Origin: Pseudomonadota bacterium
GTDB taxonomy: Bacteria; Pseudomonadota; Alphaproteobacteria; Rhizobiales; Xanthobacteraceae
Length of the DNA stretch: 64,000 nucleotides
Direction: 5' to 3'
Assembly: GCA_018242205.1 (NCBI GenBank)
Contig: JAFECJ010000007.1
Span: 62,001 to 126,000 of the forward strand
Shown here: positions 32,698 to 40,746 of the stretch, one piece after another
Layout of the letters: every line of letters starts with the position of its first letter
Position numbering within the stretch: position 1 is the stretch's first letter
Made by a program: the position numbers and the translations under genes
Notes under the pieces: generated by a model
The model's input: only the letters and a program-made list of their open reading frames with translations
What the model was told of the DNA's origin: nothing
Database searches by the model: none

Positions 32698-32809
32698 GGG
32701 CGGTTTCTACAAGAATATTGTTTCCATTGATATCGGATACTTGTTTCCGGTGAAATATCTATGATAACAAAAATAAGTTAGCGTTGAAAACACCCTCAAG
32801 GAGGCCTCC
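32698..32809. promoter_or_regulatory. divergent control region of the TetR and NmrA-type genes
   Basis: This A+T-rich gap holds TTGTTTCC twice in direct order (32718-32725 and 32741-32748), 23 bases apart, plus several partial palindromes of the CGGA-N8-TCCG kind around 32734-32749. AGGAGG at the right end serves the NmrA-type gene. It is the expected TetR operator region; the exact half-sites are inferred. Confidence 0.45.
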
Positions 32810-33682
32810 ATGTTTGTCGTCACCGGCGCGACCGGCCAGCTCGGCCATGCCATCGTCCGTCGCCTCGCTCGTTTCGTACCGCCAGGCCGCATTGTCGCCG
32901 TCTGTCGCGAGCCCGGAAAGGCGGGGTTTGGGGCCCTCGGTGTCGCTGTCCGCCGCGGCGATTTTGCCGATCCGGACAGCCTGCGCTCCGCCTTCGAGGG
33001 CGCGAGCCAGGTCCTGATCGTCTCTTCGAACGCGCGGGCCTACGGCGGCGACACGCTGGCGCAGCACCGCCAGGCCTTGGCTGCGGCGCGCGAGGCCGGG
33101 GCGGATCGCGTCGTCTACACCAGCCACATGGCGGCCAGCGCCACGTCGGCATTTCCACCGATGCATGACCATGCCGCCACCGAACTGATGCTGCGCGACT
33201 GCGGCATGGCGTGGACGGCCTTGCGCCACGGCTTCTACGGCGCCAGTGGCGTCGCGATGCTGGCCGACGCGCTGAAGACGGGAACGCTCGATATGGCGGC
33301 TGACGGTCCGGTGTCGTGGACCGCGCATGCCGATCTCGCCGAGGCCGCCGCGCTCATTCTCGCCGACACGGCGCGGGCGAGCGGGCCGACCCCGCCGCTC
33401 ACCGGGCCGGAAGCGCTCAGCCTCGGCGATCTCGTGGCCATCGCTTCTCAATGTGTCGGCAAGCCGATCGGTTGCCGCCTCCATACCGATGACGACATGC
33501 GCGCGACGCTCGCGGCACGCGGATTGCCGGCCACCGTCGTTGCGATCGCCATGGGCTTTTACACGGCCGCGCGCAACGGCGAGTTCTCGGCCGTCGACGC
33601 CACGCTCGGAAAATTGCTGGGCCGCCCCTTGATCCGCATGCGCGATCTGCTGGCGGAAAAGGCCGCGGCGCAAGCCGGCTGA
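32810..33682 (+). CDS. NmrA-like NAD(P)-binding oxidoreductase (QorB-type)
   Basis: A 290-residue atypical short-chain dehydrogenase. FVVTGATGQLGHAIVRRL at the N-terminus is the NAD(P)-binding motif, DFADPDSLRSAFEGASQVLIVSS near 50-72 is the second-strand acidic region, and YTSHMAAS near 103 and HAATELMLRDCGMAWTALR near 118 follow QorB/NmrA proteins. There is no Tyr-x3-Lys pair of classical SDRs. Relatives include quinone oxidoreductase 2. The start has AGGAGG at ideal distance. It is probably controlled by the divergent TetR protein and may deal with reactive electrophiles or quinones. Confidence 0.9.
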   Translation: MFVVTGATGQLGHAIVRRLARFVPPGRIVAVCREPGKAGFGALGVAVRRGDFADPDSLRSAFEGASQVLIVSSNARAYGGDTLAQHRQALAAAREAGADRVVYTSHMAASATSAFPPMHDHAATELMLRDCGMAWTALRHGFYGASGVAMLADALKTGTLDMAADGPVSWTAHADLAEAAALILADTARASGPTPPLTGPEALSLGDLVAIASQCVGKPIGCRLHTDDDMRATLAARGLPATVVAIAMGFYTAARNGEFSAVDATLGKLLGRPLIRMRDLLAEKAAAQAG

Positions 33683-33688
33683 GGCGCC

Positions 33689-34390
33689 TTACGGCGCGGC
33701 GCGCATGCGCAGCTTGTTGCCGCGCACCTCCCAGCTGTCGAGCCGGTTGAGAAAGCTCATGCCGAGCAGCGAATGCTTGAGCTGGCCTTCCTGCGCCACC
33801 AGCGCCGGCACGGCGCGTTCGATCAGGCCGCCGATGACGACACGTTCCAGCGTCACCGGCGCGGCACGCGTGCGGCCGTTGGCGGTGTCGACGTTCACCG
33901 AGTAATTGAGAATTTCGAGCGGCAGGCCGGCGGCCTTGGCCGCTTCATGCGTCAGCACCACCGAGCTCGCGCCGGTATCGAGCACCATCGCGATTCGTGC
34001 GCCGTTGATATGGGCGTTGAGTGCGAAGTCGCCGTCCCGGTCGCGCACGACTTCGGCGTCCTGGCCGTGCCGCGCCACGTGACCGGGCACCAGTTCGGCG
34101 ACGACACGGTCGACGGCGTCGCTCAGTTCGAAGCGATAGGTGTAGCCGACCACGAGCACCAGCCCGATCACCGCCCAGAACGCCAGCGCTTCGAGCGCTT
34201 TCCCCAGACGATTGCGGAACGTCACCAGCAACAGGCCGGCGGTGAAGATGAGCAGCGCGGCCTTCACGGTCAGCGAGCCGATGTCGTGGCGTAGCAGCGT
34301 CGCGATCGGGTCGGCGTCCTGGGTCGCGATCAGGATCGCCAGCGACAGCGCGACGCCGAGTACGAAGGCCCAGGTGATGCGGCGGCTCAC
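33689..34390 (-). CDS. membrane-anchored retropepsin-like aspartic protease (TIGR02281 type)
   Basis: A 233-residue protein with three N-terminal hydrophobic segments (about 7-22, 42-57 and 69-83) and a periplasmic or cytoplasmic C-terminal protease domain. Catalytic DTGAS spans residues 138-142 in AMVLDTGASSVVL, and SLLGMSFLNRLDSWEV near 212 is the second conserved segment of clan AA bacterial proteases. The GTG at 34388-34390 is chosen because it lies just after the upstream stop and just before the first membrane segment; a TTG at 34447 would overlap the DUF1289 gene by 50 bases. Its substrate is unknown. Confidence 0.85.
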   Translation of the reverse strand: MSRRITWAFVLGVALSLAILIATQDADPIATLLRHDIGSLTVKAALLIFTAGLLLVTFRNRLGKALEALAFWAVIGLVLVVGYTYRFELSDAVDRVVAELVPGHVARHGQDAEVVRDRDGDFALNAHINGARIAMVLDTGASSVVLTHEAAKAAGLPLEILNYSVNVDTANGRTRAAPVTLERVVIGGLIERAVPALVAQEGQLKHSLLGMSFLNRLDSWEVRGNKLRMRAAP

Positions 34391-34397
34391 GGTCTGC

Positions 34398-34601
34398 TCA
34401 TCCGGCGCGCTTTTGCGAGGTCTTGAACGTGGCGAGCCGCTCGGCAAGCGCTTCCATGATGCGGCGGCGCTGAGCCGTGCTCAGGACGCTCCACTGCGCG
34501 ATTTCCTCGACCGTGCGGCCGCAGCCGAGGCACAGCCGCCGTCCGGCATCGAGCGTACAGATTTTCACGCAGGGGGTTTCAATAATTGGGGTTTCGATCA
34601 T
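34398..34601 (-). CDS. DUF1289 small Cys-motif protein
   Basis: A 67-residue DUF1289 protein. Four cysteines in the pattern C-x3-C, then C-x2-C (PCVKICTLD, LCLGCGRTVEEIAQW) probably bind a metal. The ATG at 34599-34601 is chosen since family members begin a few residues before PCVKIC; the frame continues to 34664 without a better start. It sits seven bases before the protease start on the same strand and 104 bases downstream of the histidine kinase. Function of the family is not established. Confidence 0.9.
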   Translation of the reverse strand: MIETPIIETPCVKICTLDAGRRLCLGCGRTVEEIAQWSVLSTAQRRRIMEALAERLATFKTSQKRAG

Positions 34602-34704
34602 CGAAGGCTCTGGCGGCACAGCGGCGCGTCGGGACGAACATAGATAGCCTTCGCGCGAACGCAATCGCCGATTTGATGCTCGAAGCCGACAAATCGTCCG
34701 GCCG

Positions 34705-36297
34705 TTATGTACCGGCGCGGAACAGCGGCCGGCGGCGTAATCGGCGCCGCTCCTCGTCGTTCAGGATCGGCTCGCCCGGCGGCTGCGCCTGCGGCGCCAG
34801 CGGCGCCTCGTCGGCCATCGGCGCCATCGCCGCGACGACGCGCTCCGGCGGGAAGGTGACGATCACCTCGGTACCGATGCGCAGCTTGGATTTCAGCGAG
34901 AACGTGCCGCCGTGCAGATCGACCAGGCTCTTGGCGATCGGCAGGCCGAGGCCGGCGCCCTGTTCGGCCGACTTGATCGAGTTCGAGCCCTGGCCGAACG
35001 ACGCCAGAACGATCGGAATTTCCTCTTCGGGAATGCCGGCGCCGGTGTCCTTACAGCTCATGTACTGGCCGCCAGACGCGGTCCAGCCGACCTTGAGCCA
35101 GATATCGCCGCCCTGCGGCGTGAACTTGATGGCATTGGACAACAGGTTGAGGCAGATCTGGCGGATGGCGCGCTCGTCGGCCCACAGCCGCGGCAGGTCC
35201 TGCTCGTAGACCTCGTGCAGATTGATGCCGCGGTTGGTGGCGCGCAGCTTCAACAGGTGATGGCAGTCCTCGACGATCGCGGTCAGCGATACCGACTCTT
35301 CGTTGAGTTCGTAGCGGCCGGCTTCGATGCGCGACAGATCGAGGATTTCGTTGATCAGCCCGAGCAGGTGTACGCCGGAAGCGTGGATGTCGGAGGAATA
35401 TTCCTTGTAGGCCGCGACGGCGTGCTCGCCGAACACCTCGGACTTCATCACCTCGGAGAAACCGAGAATGGCGTTGAGCGGCGTGCGCAGTTCGTGACTC
35501 ATCTGGGCGAGGAACCGCGACTTGGAAATATTGGCGGCCTCGGCGCGCTGACGCGCTTCGTCGGAGATCGCTTTGGCCTGTTCAAGTTCGCCGATTAGCG
35601 CGTCCTTCTCGGCGCGCGCCTCGATGGTGGCAAGCGTCGTCGAATAGAGCCGGTAGGCAAGCACGGCGAAATAGCCCTGCGCCGTCACCGCCATCACGGC
35701 GAGAATGTAATTGCGCAGCGAACCCATCAGCAGGAAGTTGAGGGCAATCGCCGCGGTGACCGGGAAGGTGGCGGCGAAGGCGGCGATCGGCAGGCTCGAG
35801 GCCAGCATGCTCGACACCGCGACCACCAGCAGCATCACGAATAGCATGAAGGTGCCGGACGACTCGTCGGTGCCGATCGGATGAATCAAAATGAACATCC
35901 AGGCGAGACCATAGAACAGGTCGAGCAGGATGAAGCGGAAGCGCCAGGCGCGGGCATCGACCGCGGCCATCGGCAGTTCGAGGAACTGCCGGCACTTGGC
36001 GACGATGACGGCGTGAATGACCAGTACCGACGCGGTCCAGGCGCCGGCCGCGACCGCGCCGCTCCACAGGCTCGACAGGAAGCCGATGGTGGCGACCAGA
36101 AGCAGGATGACGAGCGAGGCGGACAGGCGGTTCTGCGCATACTGGCGCAGCAATTCGAAGTCGAAGGCGGGCCGTGTCCCCGAGGTCGAGGTCAGCCGGT
36201 CGCGGGCGTCGCGCACATGTTGCGCGGCAAGCCGACGCCGCACCGGGGAGCTTTCCGTCGGCAGCGCGCTCAGGTCTGGTTGCTCGCCCGGAATCAT
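34705..36297 (-). CDS. membrane sensor histidine kinase (PleC/DivJ-like)
   Basis: A 530-residue kinase. Residues 50-200 hold about six hydrophobic segments, so the sensor is membrane-embedded. A short coiled linker leads to the H-box FLAQMSHELRTPLNAILGFSE near 270, the N-box NLLSNAIKFTP, and G-boxes DTGAGIPEEE and GAGLGLPIAKSLVDLHGG. The order matches PleC/DivJ-type kinases of alphaproteobacteria. No response regulator is adjacent, so the partner is elsewhere. The ATG at 36297 is used; a GTG at 36312 is an equally possible start. It is divergent from the glutathione transferase gene with a 183-base gap. Confidence 0.92.
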   Translation of the reverse strand: MIPGEQPDLSALPTESSPVRRRLAAQHVRDARDRLTSTSGTRPAFDFELLRQYAQNRLSASLVILLLVATIGFLSSLWSGAVAAGAWTASVLVIHAVIVAKCRQFLELPMAAVDARAWRFRFILLDLFYGLAWMFILIHPIGTDESSGTFMLFVMLLVVAVSSMLASSLPIAAFAATFPVTAAIALNFLLMGSLRNYILAVMAVTAQGYFAVLAYRLYSTTLATIEARAEKDALIGELEQAKAISDEARQRAEAANISKSRFLAQMSHELRTPLNAILGFSEVMKSEVFGEHAVAAYKEYSSDIHASGVHLLGLINEILDLSRIEAGRYELNEESVSLTAIVEDCHHLLKLRATNRGINLHEVYEQDLPRLWADERAIRQICLNLLSNAIKFTPQGGDIWLKVGWTASGGQYMSCKDTGAGIPEEEIPIVLASFGQGSNSIKSAEQGAGLGLPIAKSLVDLHGGTFSLKSKLRIGTEVIVTFPPERVVAAMAPMADEAPLAPQAQPPGEPILNDEERRRLRRRPLFRAGT

Positions 36298-36480
36298 GAA
36301 TGATGACGCCACGTTACCCGGTACTTCGAACCGGCACCGTCGCCTAAAATTCTTAAAGCCATGCTTAAGGCGGCTTACAGAAACACCCGTTAACGCGCGT
36401 TAACCCGGCTTTGACAGCGCCGCTGCCCTGTGTTCGGTTTCCCCGGTCAAAAAAGGTCCCACAGGCGGAAACCGTCCCCC

Positions 36481-37092
36481 ATGAAGCTTTATGACGCCAA
36501 AGGCGCGCCAAATCCGCGCCGCACCCGTATTTTCCTGGCCGAGAAGGGCATCGAAATACCGACCGAGCAGGTCGATATGATGAAGATGGAGCACAAGACG
36601 CCGGAATATACGGCCATCAATCCGTTACAGCGCATGCCGGCGCTCGTTCTGGACGACGGCACGGTGATTTGTGAATCGCTAGCCATCTGCCGCTATTTCG
36701 AGGCGCTGCGCCCGGAGCCGCCGTTGTTCGGCCGGGGCCCGGTCGAGATCGGGCTCACCGAGATGTGGAGCCGGCGGGTCGAGAACAACCTGTTCGGGCC
36801 GGTGGCGCAGGTTTTCCGCCACCTGCACCCGGCGATGAAGGAACTCGAGGTGCCGCAGGTGCCGCAATGGGCGGAAGCCAACCGGCCGCGCGTCTTCAAC
36901 TTCCTCGAGATCCTCGACCGCCAGCTTGCCGAGCATGAATTCATCGCCGGCGAACGCTATTCGGTGGCCGACATCACCGCCCAGGTCACCATCGACTTCA
37001 TGAAGGTGCCGAAGCTCGTCGTCCCGGAAGAACTCACCAACGTGAAGCGGTGGCATGCCGCCGTCTCGGCGCGGCCGAGCGCCAAGGCTTGA
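36481..37092 (+). CDS. glutathione S-transferase family protein
   Basis: A 203-residue cytosolic GST. The N-terminal thioredoxin-like domain has MKLYDAKGAPNPRRTRIFLAEKG, NPLQRMPALVLDDG (cis-Pro) and the glutathione-binding CESLAICRYFE near 63-73; the helical C-terminal half has AGERYSVADITAQVTIDF near 158. The ATG at 36481 begins the domain exactly; the frame is open from 36430 without extra homology. It is monocistronic. Substrate unknown; a detoxification role is the default. Confidence 0.92.
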   Translation: MKLYDAKGAPNPRRTRIFLAEKGIEIPTEQVDMMKMEHKTPEYTAINPLQRMPALVLDDGTVICESLAICRYFEALRPEPPLFGRGPVEIGLTEMWSRRVENNLFGPVAQVFRHLHPAMKELEVPQVPQWAEANRPRVFNFLEILDRQLAEHEFIAGERYSVADITAQVTIDFMKVPKLVVPEELTNVKRWHAAVSARPSAKA

Positions 37093-37098
37093 ACGTTC

Positions 37099-37121
37099 TT
37101 CACCCTCCAGGGGCGGGTGAA
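37099..37121. repeat. small inverted repeat of a dispersed type
   Basis: TTCACCC (37099-37105) and GGGTGAA (37115-37121) form a perfect seven-base stem in the 64-base gap between two genes. Similar CCCTC/GGGTGAA hairpins are scattered between genes in related genomes. No U-tract follows, so it is not a strong terminator. Confidence 0.4.
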
Positions 37122-37156
37122 GGGACAGAGTGCGACGACAAGTTAGGAATTCTGCG

Positions 37157-37900
37157 ATGCACCTCACCATCATCGGCTGCGGCGACGCCTTCGGCTCCGG
37201 CGGCCGCTACAATACCTGCTTCATGCTGAAGACCGCGAAGGCGACTTTGCTCGTCGACTGCGGCGCCTCGGCCATGCCGGCGCTGAATGCGCAGAAGGCC
37301 GACTGCAACGCCATCGACGGCATCGTGCTGTCGCACCTGCACGGCGATCACTTCGGCGGCCTGCCGTTCTTCATTCTGGACGCGCAATTCCTGTCGCGCC
37401 GCGACAGGCCGCTCGTCATCGCCGGCCCGCCGGGATCGAAGGCGCGCATCGACGCCGCGATGGAAGTGTTCTTCCCGAAATCGAACACGATGAAGTGGAA
37501 GTTTCCCTGGTCGGTGCAGGAAATCCCGGTGGGCGTGCCGAGCGACGTTCTCGGTCATTCGATCGTCACCGCCGAAGTCGTCCACCAGTCCGGCGCGCCG
37601 TCGACGGCACTGCGTCTTAATGACGGCGACAAGACCTTTGCTTACTCAGGCGACACCGAATGGACCGACGCGCTCATGCCGATCGCGCGCGGCGCCGATC
37701 TGTTCATCTGCGAATGCTACGGCTACGAGGGCAAGTTCAGCGGCCATCTGAGCTGGGATCAGCTCAAGCCGCGGCTCGGCGCTCTCAGCGCCCGGCAGAC
37801 CATGGTCACGCACATGAACCCGACGATGCTGGCGCGCCTCGACGAGGTGAGGGCAGGCGGCGTGCTGATCGCCGAGGACGGGCTGAAGCTCGCGTTCTAG
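37157..37900 (+). CDS. MBL-fold metallohydrolase (RNase Z-like subgroup)
   Basis: A 247-residue metallo-beta-lactamase-fold hydrolase. The metal motif HLHGDH covers residues 60-65 (SHLHGDHFGG), the later GDTEWTDAL near 173 gives the bridging Asp, and THMNPTML near 222 gives the last His. N-terminal LTIIGCGDAFGSGGRYNTCF is the pattern of the RNase Z/PhnP-like subgroup. The ATG at 37157 has AGGA upstream and gives the domain start. The stop overlaps the convergent small gene by three bases. Substrate unknown. Confidence 0.92.
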   Translation: MHLTIIGCGDAFGSGGRYNTCFMLKTAKATLLVDCGASAMPALNAQKADCNAIDGIVLSHLHGDHFGGLPFFILDAQFLSRRDRPLVIAGPPGSKARIDAAMEVFFPKSNTMKWKFPWSVQEIPVGVPSDVLGHSIVTAEVVHQSGAPSTALRLNDGDKTFAYSGDTEWTDALMPIARGADLFICECYGYEGKFSGHLSWDQLKPRLGALSARQTMVTHMNPTMLARLDEVRAGGVLIAEDGLKLAF

Positions 37901-38079
37901 TAAAATCCGGACTGACCGGCGCGCTTGAGGTGGCGCAAGTCTTCCGGTTTCGGCGGCGGTTCCTTCGGCGCCACGATCGCCCGTACGATCGCCCGGCCCA
38001 CGAAGAACACCAGGGCGACGAACGAAACGAAGAGGGCGAGAATTTCGGCGAAAGTGACGACCGAATAAACGAGGGACAT
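37897..38079 (-). CDS. small single-span membrane protein
   Basis: A 60-residue protein with one hydrophobic segment (about residues 4-32, VVTFAEILALFVSFVALVFF) and a basic, Pro-rich cytosolic tail (EPPPKPEDLRHLKRAGQSGFY). The ATG at 38077-38079 has GAG upstream. The composition is that of a real small membrane protein rather than an antisense shadow. Its stop codon overlaps that of the convergent MBL-fold gene. Function unknown. Confidence 0.65.
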   Translation of the reverse strand: MSLVYSVVTFAEILALFVSFVALVFFVGRAIVRAIVAPKEPPPKPEDLRHLKRAGQSGFY

Positions 38080-38160
38080 GCACGCGACGGGTGTTCGGGA
38101 GGGCGTCTTTCCTGCCTATCGGCTGCCGCAAGCGAAGGCAAGGGGAGGGCCTTAGACCGG

Positions 38161-38255
38161 CCTCATCCTGAGGTGGCCTCGACGCGGCCGTCCCGAAGGA
38201 CGAGGCCGCCCCATGGCTCGAGACACACGCCGGCGGCGTGCTCCTCACCATGAGG
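38161..38255. repeat. dispersed intergenic hairpin repeat (CCTCATCCTGAGG type)
   Basis: The element opens with CCTCATCCTGAGG and closes with CCTCACCATGAGG, with GGACGAGGCCGCC in the middle. Intergenic sequence of this kind is very common in Bradyrhizobium and Rhodopseudomonas-like genomes, where it folds into REP/BIME-like hairpins. It lies between the small membrane protein gene and the stop of the dehydrogenase-like gene (13 bases away), so it may also serve as the 3' end of that transcript. Confidence 0.65.
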
Positions 38256-38268
38256 CGGATTGACTTAC

Positions 38269-39141
38269 TTACTCCCGCTCCAGCCGCGCCATCAGCGCCG
38301 ACGTATCCCAGCGCTTGCCGCCCATCTTCTGCACCTCGGCATAGAACTGATCGACCAGCGCGGTGACGGGGAGGCTGGCACCGTTCTTGCGCGCTTCGGA
38401 CAGGCAGATGCTGAGATCCTTGCGCATCCAGTCGACCGCGAAACCGTGATCGAACTTGCCGGCGGCCATGGTCTTGTAACGATTCTCCATCTGCCACGAT
38501 TGCGCCGCGCCCTTGGAGATGGTGGCGATCAGTTTCTCGATGTCGAGGTCGGCCTTCTTGGCGAAGTGCAGCGCTTCGGACAGACCCTGCACAAGACCGG
38601 CGATGCAAATCTGGTTGCACATCTTGGCGAGTTGGCCCGACCCCGGCGCGCCCATCAGGTTGCAGGCCCGTGCATAAGCATCGATGACGGGCTTGGCCTT
38701 GTCGAACACCGGCTGATCGCCGCCGCACATCACAGTGAGCACGCCGTTCTCGGCGCCGGCCTGACCGCCCGACACCGGGCCGTCGACGAAGTCGAAGCCG
38801 GCTTTCTTCGCCGCGGCGTACAGCTCGCGTGCGATCTCGGCGGAGGCGGTGGTGTGATCGACGAAGATCGTGCCCTTGCCCATGGCCTGGAAGGCGCCAT
38901 CCTTGCCGAGCGTCACTTCGCGCAGGTCGTTGTCGTTGCCGACGCAAGCCATGACGAAGTCCTGGCCCTTGGCTGCCTCGGCCGGCGTCTTGGCGAACTT
39001 GCCGCCGTACTGGGCCGCCCATTTCTCGGCCTTGGCGGTGGTGCGGTTATAGACGGTGACGTCATGGCCGCCCTTGTTCTTGAGGTGGCCGGCCATCGGG
39101 TAGCCCATGACCCCCAGGCCCAGAAACGCAACCTTCGCCAT
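38269..39141 (-). CDS. NAD(P)-dependent 3-hydroxyisobutyrate dehydrogenase-family oxidoreductase
   Basis: A 290-residue beta-hydroxyacid dehydrogenase. The dinucleotide fold FLGLGVMGYPMAGHL starts at residue 6, the substrate-binding FVDGPVSGGQAGAENG lies near 118-132, and the catalytic lysine segment GSGQLAKMCNQ near 167 is present. 3-Hydroxyisobutyrate, tartronate semialdehyde and 6-phosphogluconate-type reductases share this pattern. The ATG at 39139-39141 is chosen for GGGAGGA upstream; the frame runs to 39234 without homology. It is divergent from apbC. A role in valine breakdown is possible but unproven. Confidence 0.92.
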   Translation of the reverse strand: MAKVAFLGLGVMGYPMAGHLKNKGGHDVTVYNRTTAKAEKWAAQYGGKFAKTPAEAAKGQDFVMACVGNDNDLREVTLGKDGAFQAMGKGTIFVDHTTASAEIARELYAAAKKAGFDFVDGPVSGGQAGAENGVLTVMCGGDQPVFDKAKPVIDAYARACNLMGAPGSGQLAKMCNQICIAGLVQGLSEALHFAKKADLDIEKLIATISKGAAQSWQMENRYKTMAAGKFDHGFAVDWMRKDLSICLSEARKNGASLPVTALVDQFYAEVQKMGGKRWDTSALMARLERE

Positions 39142-39373
39142 CGCAGATCCTCCCATCGGAATGAGGCCCGGAGTTCCGAGCCTTGTCGTTGCCGCCGCGG
39201 CCGAGGGCGCGCGGGTCCGGGGGCAATAGGTCATTGTGAGGCCGGGGCGTCAACCGTCTAAGCCCGCCGCAGGACGCTGAGCGAGCGGGCTCTTGCGTCC
39301 GGCGGCGCAAGCGGCCAAATGGCGGGGAGCCGCGCGGCGGCTGCGGCGGTTTTCCGGGCAGAGGACGAGGATC

Positions 39374-40543
39374 ATGGCGGTCGGCAAGGACGAGATCTTG
39401 AACGCTCTGGCGAAGGTTCGTTCGCCCAATGGCGCGCCGCTGACCGGCGAGAAGGTGCTGTCCGATATTGTCGTCACCGACGGCAAGGTGTTCTTCTCGA
39501 TCACCGTGGACGCTGCTGCCGTGAAGGCCTGGGAGCCGGTGCGGGCGCAGGCCGAAGCCGCGGTCAAAGCGGTGCCGGGTGTGATCTCGGCGCTGGTCGC
39601 GCTGACCGCCGAGCGCGCCGCCGGCGCCGGGCGCGGCCCGCAGCCGGCGCATCAGGCCGCCGGCCACAGCCACGCGCCGGGGCATCAGCACGCGCCGGGT
39701 CACAACCACGCTCCGGCCAAGCAAGCCTCCAGCGCTGCGACGGGCATCCCCGGCGTCGAGGCCATCATCGCGGTCGCCTCCGGCAAGGGCGGCGTCGGCA
39801 AATCGACCACCGCCGTCAACCTGGCGCTCGGCCTCGCCGCTCTCGGCCTCAAGGTCGGCCTGCTCGACGCCGATATTTACGGTCCGTCGATCCCAAAGCT
39901 GCTCGCCATCAAAGAGAAACCGGAGACCATCGGCGGCACGCGGCTAAAGCCGATCGAACGCTACGGCCTCAAGGTCATGTCGATCGGTTTCCTGATCGAC
40001 GAGGAAACGCCGATGATCTGGCGCGGCCCGATGGTGATGTCAGCGCTGACCCAGATGCTGCGCGAGGTCGAGTGGGGCCAGCTCGACGTCATGGTGGTGG
40101 ACATGCCGCCGGGCACCGGCGACGCCCAGCTCACCATGGCGCAGCAGGTGCCCCTCAAGGGCGCCGTCATCGTCTCGACGCCGCAGGATCTGGCGCTGAT
40201 CGACGCGCGGCGCGGCGTCGCCATGTTCAAGCGCGTCAACGTGCCGGTGCTCGGCGTCGTCGAGAACATGAGTTACTTCGTCTGCCCGGAATGCGGCACG
40301 ACATCGGAGTTGTTCGGTCACGGCGGCGCGCGGCACGAAGCCGAGCGCCAGGGCGTGGCGTTCCTCGGCGAAGTGCCGCTGCACATGACGATCCGCGAGA
40401 AGTCCGACGCCGGCCTGCCGGTGGTCGCGACCGAGCCGGACGGCCCGCACGCCAAGATCTACCGCGACATCGCCGCGCGTGTGCTGCAGCAGATCAAGGG
40501 CGGTCCGGCGCGCACCGCTCCGAAGATCGTCATCGAGGCGTAA
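39374..40543 (+). CDS. apbC: iron-sulfur cluster carrier protein ApbC/Mrp
   Basis: A 389-residue cytosolic P-loop ATPase that carries and delivers Fe-S clusters. Residues 1-85 are the FeS-assembly (MIP18-like) domain; residues 91-115 are a His-rich linker with seven histidines; the ATPase has Walker A GKGGVGKS at 138-145, LDADIYGPSIP, and the cluster-binding C-x2-C in YFVCPECGT near 300. The ATG at 39374 follows a GAGG and gives the normal N-terminus. It is divergent from the dehydrogenase-like gene and 203 bases ahead of the TRAP genes. The His-rich linker is longer than I would expect and may bind metal. Confidence 0.95.
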   Translation: MAVGKDEILNALAKVRSPNGAPLTGEKVLSDIVVTDGKVFFSITVDAAAVKAWEPVRAQAEAAVKAVPGVISALVALTAERAAGAGRGPQPAHQAAGHSHAPGHQHAPGHNHAPAKQASSAATGIPGVEAIIAVASGKGGVGKSTTAVNLALGLAALGLKVGLLDADIYGPSIPKLLAIKEKPETIGGTRLKPIERYGLKVMSIGFLIDEETPMIWRGPMVMSALTQMLREVEWGQLDVMVVDMPPGTGDAQLTMAQQVPLKGAVIVSTPQDLALIDARRGVAMFKRVNVPVLGVVENMSYFVCPECGTTSELFGHGGARHEAERQGVAFLGEVPLHMTIREKSDAGLPVVATEPDGPHAKIYRDIAARVLQQIKGGPARTAPKIVIEA

Positions 40544-40746
40544 CGCCGCACCACTGAGACCTAAGTCGATTTTCGGGCGGCGCGCGCGCTTTGGCGCGGT
40601 TTCGGCCGCGCCGCGAGACGATGCATGCGTGCAATGCAGCCGTGATGCTGGTCACCTTCAGGTCGAGCGGGATAGCTGGCGCGCGTCGCCGCCGATGACC
40701 GGCGGTGGCCACTGAAGAAATGACCGAAAATACGGAGTGAATTGGA

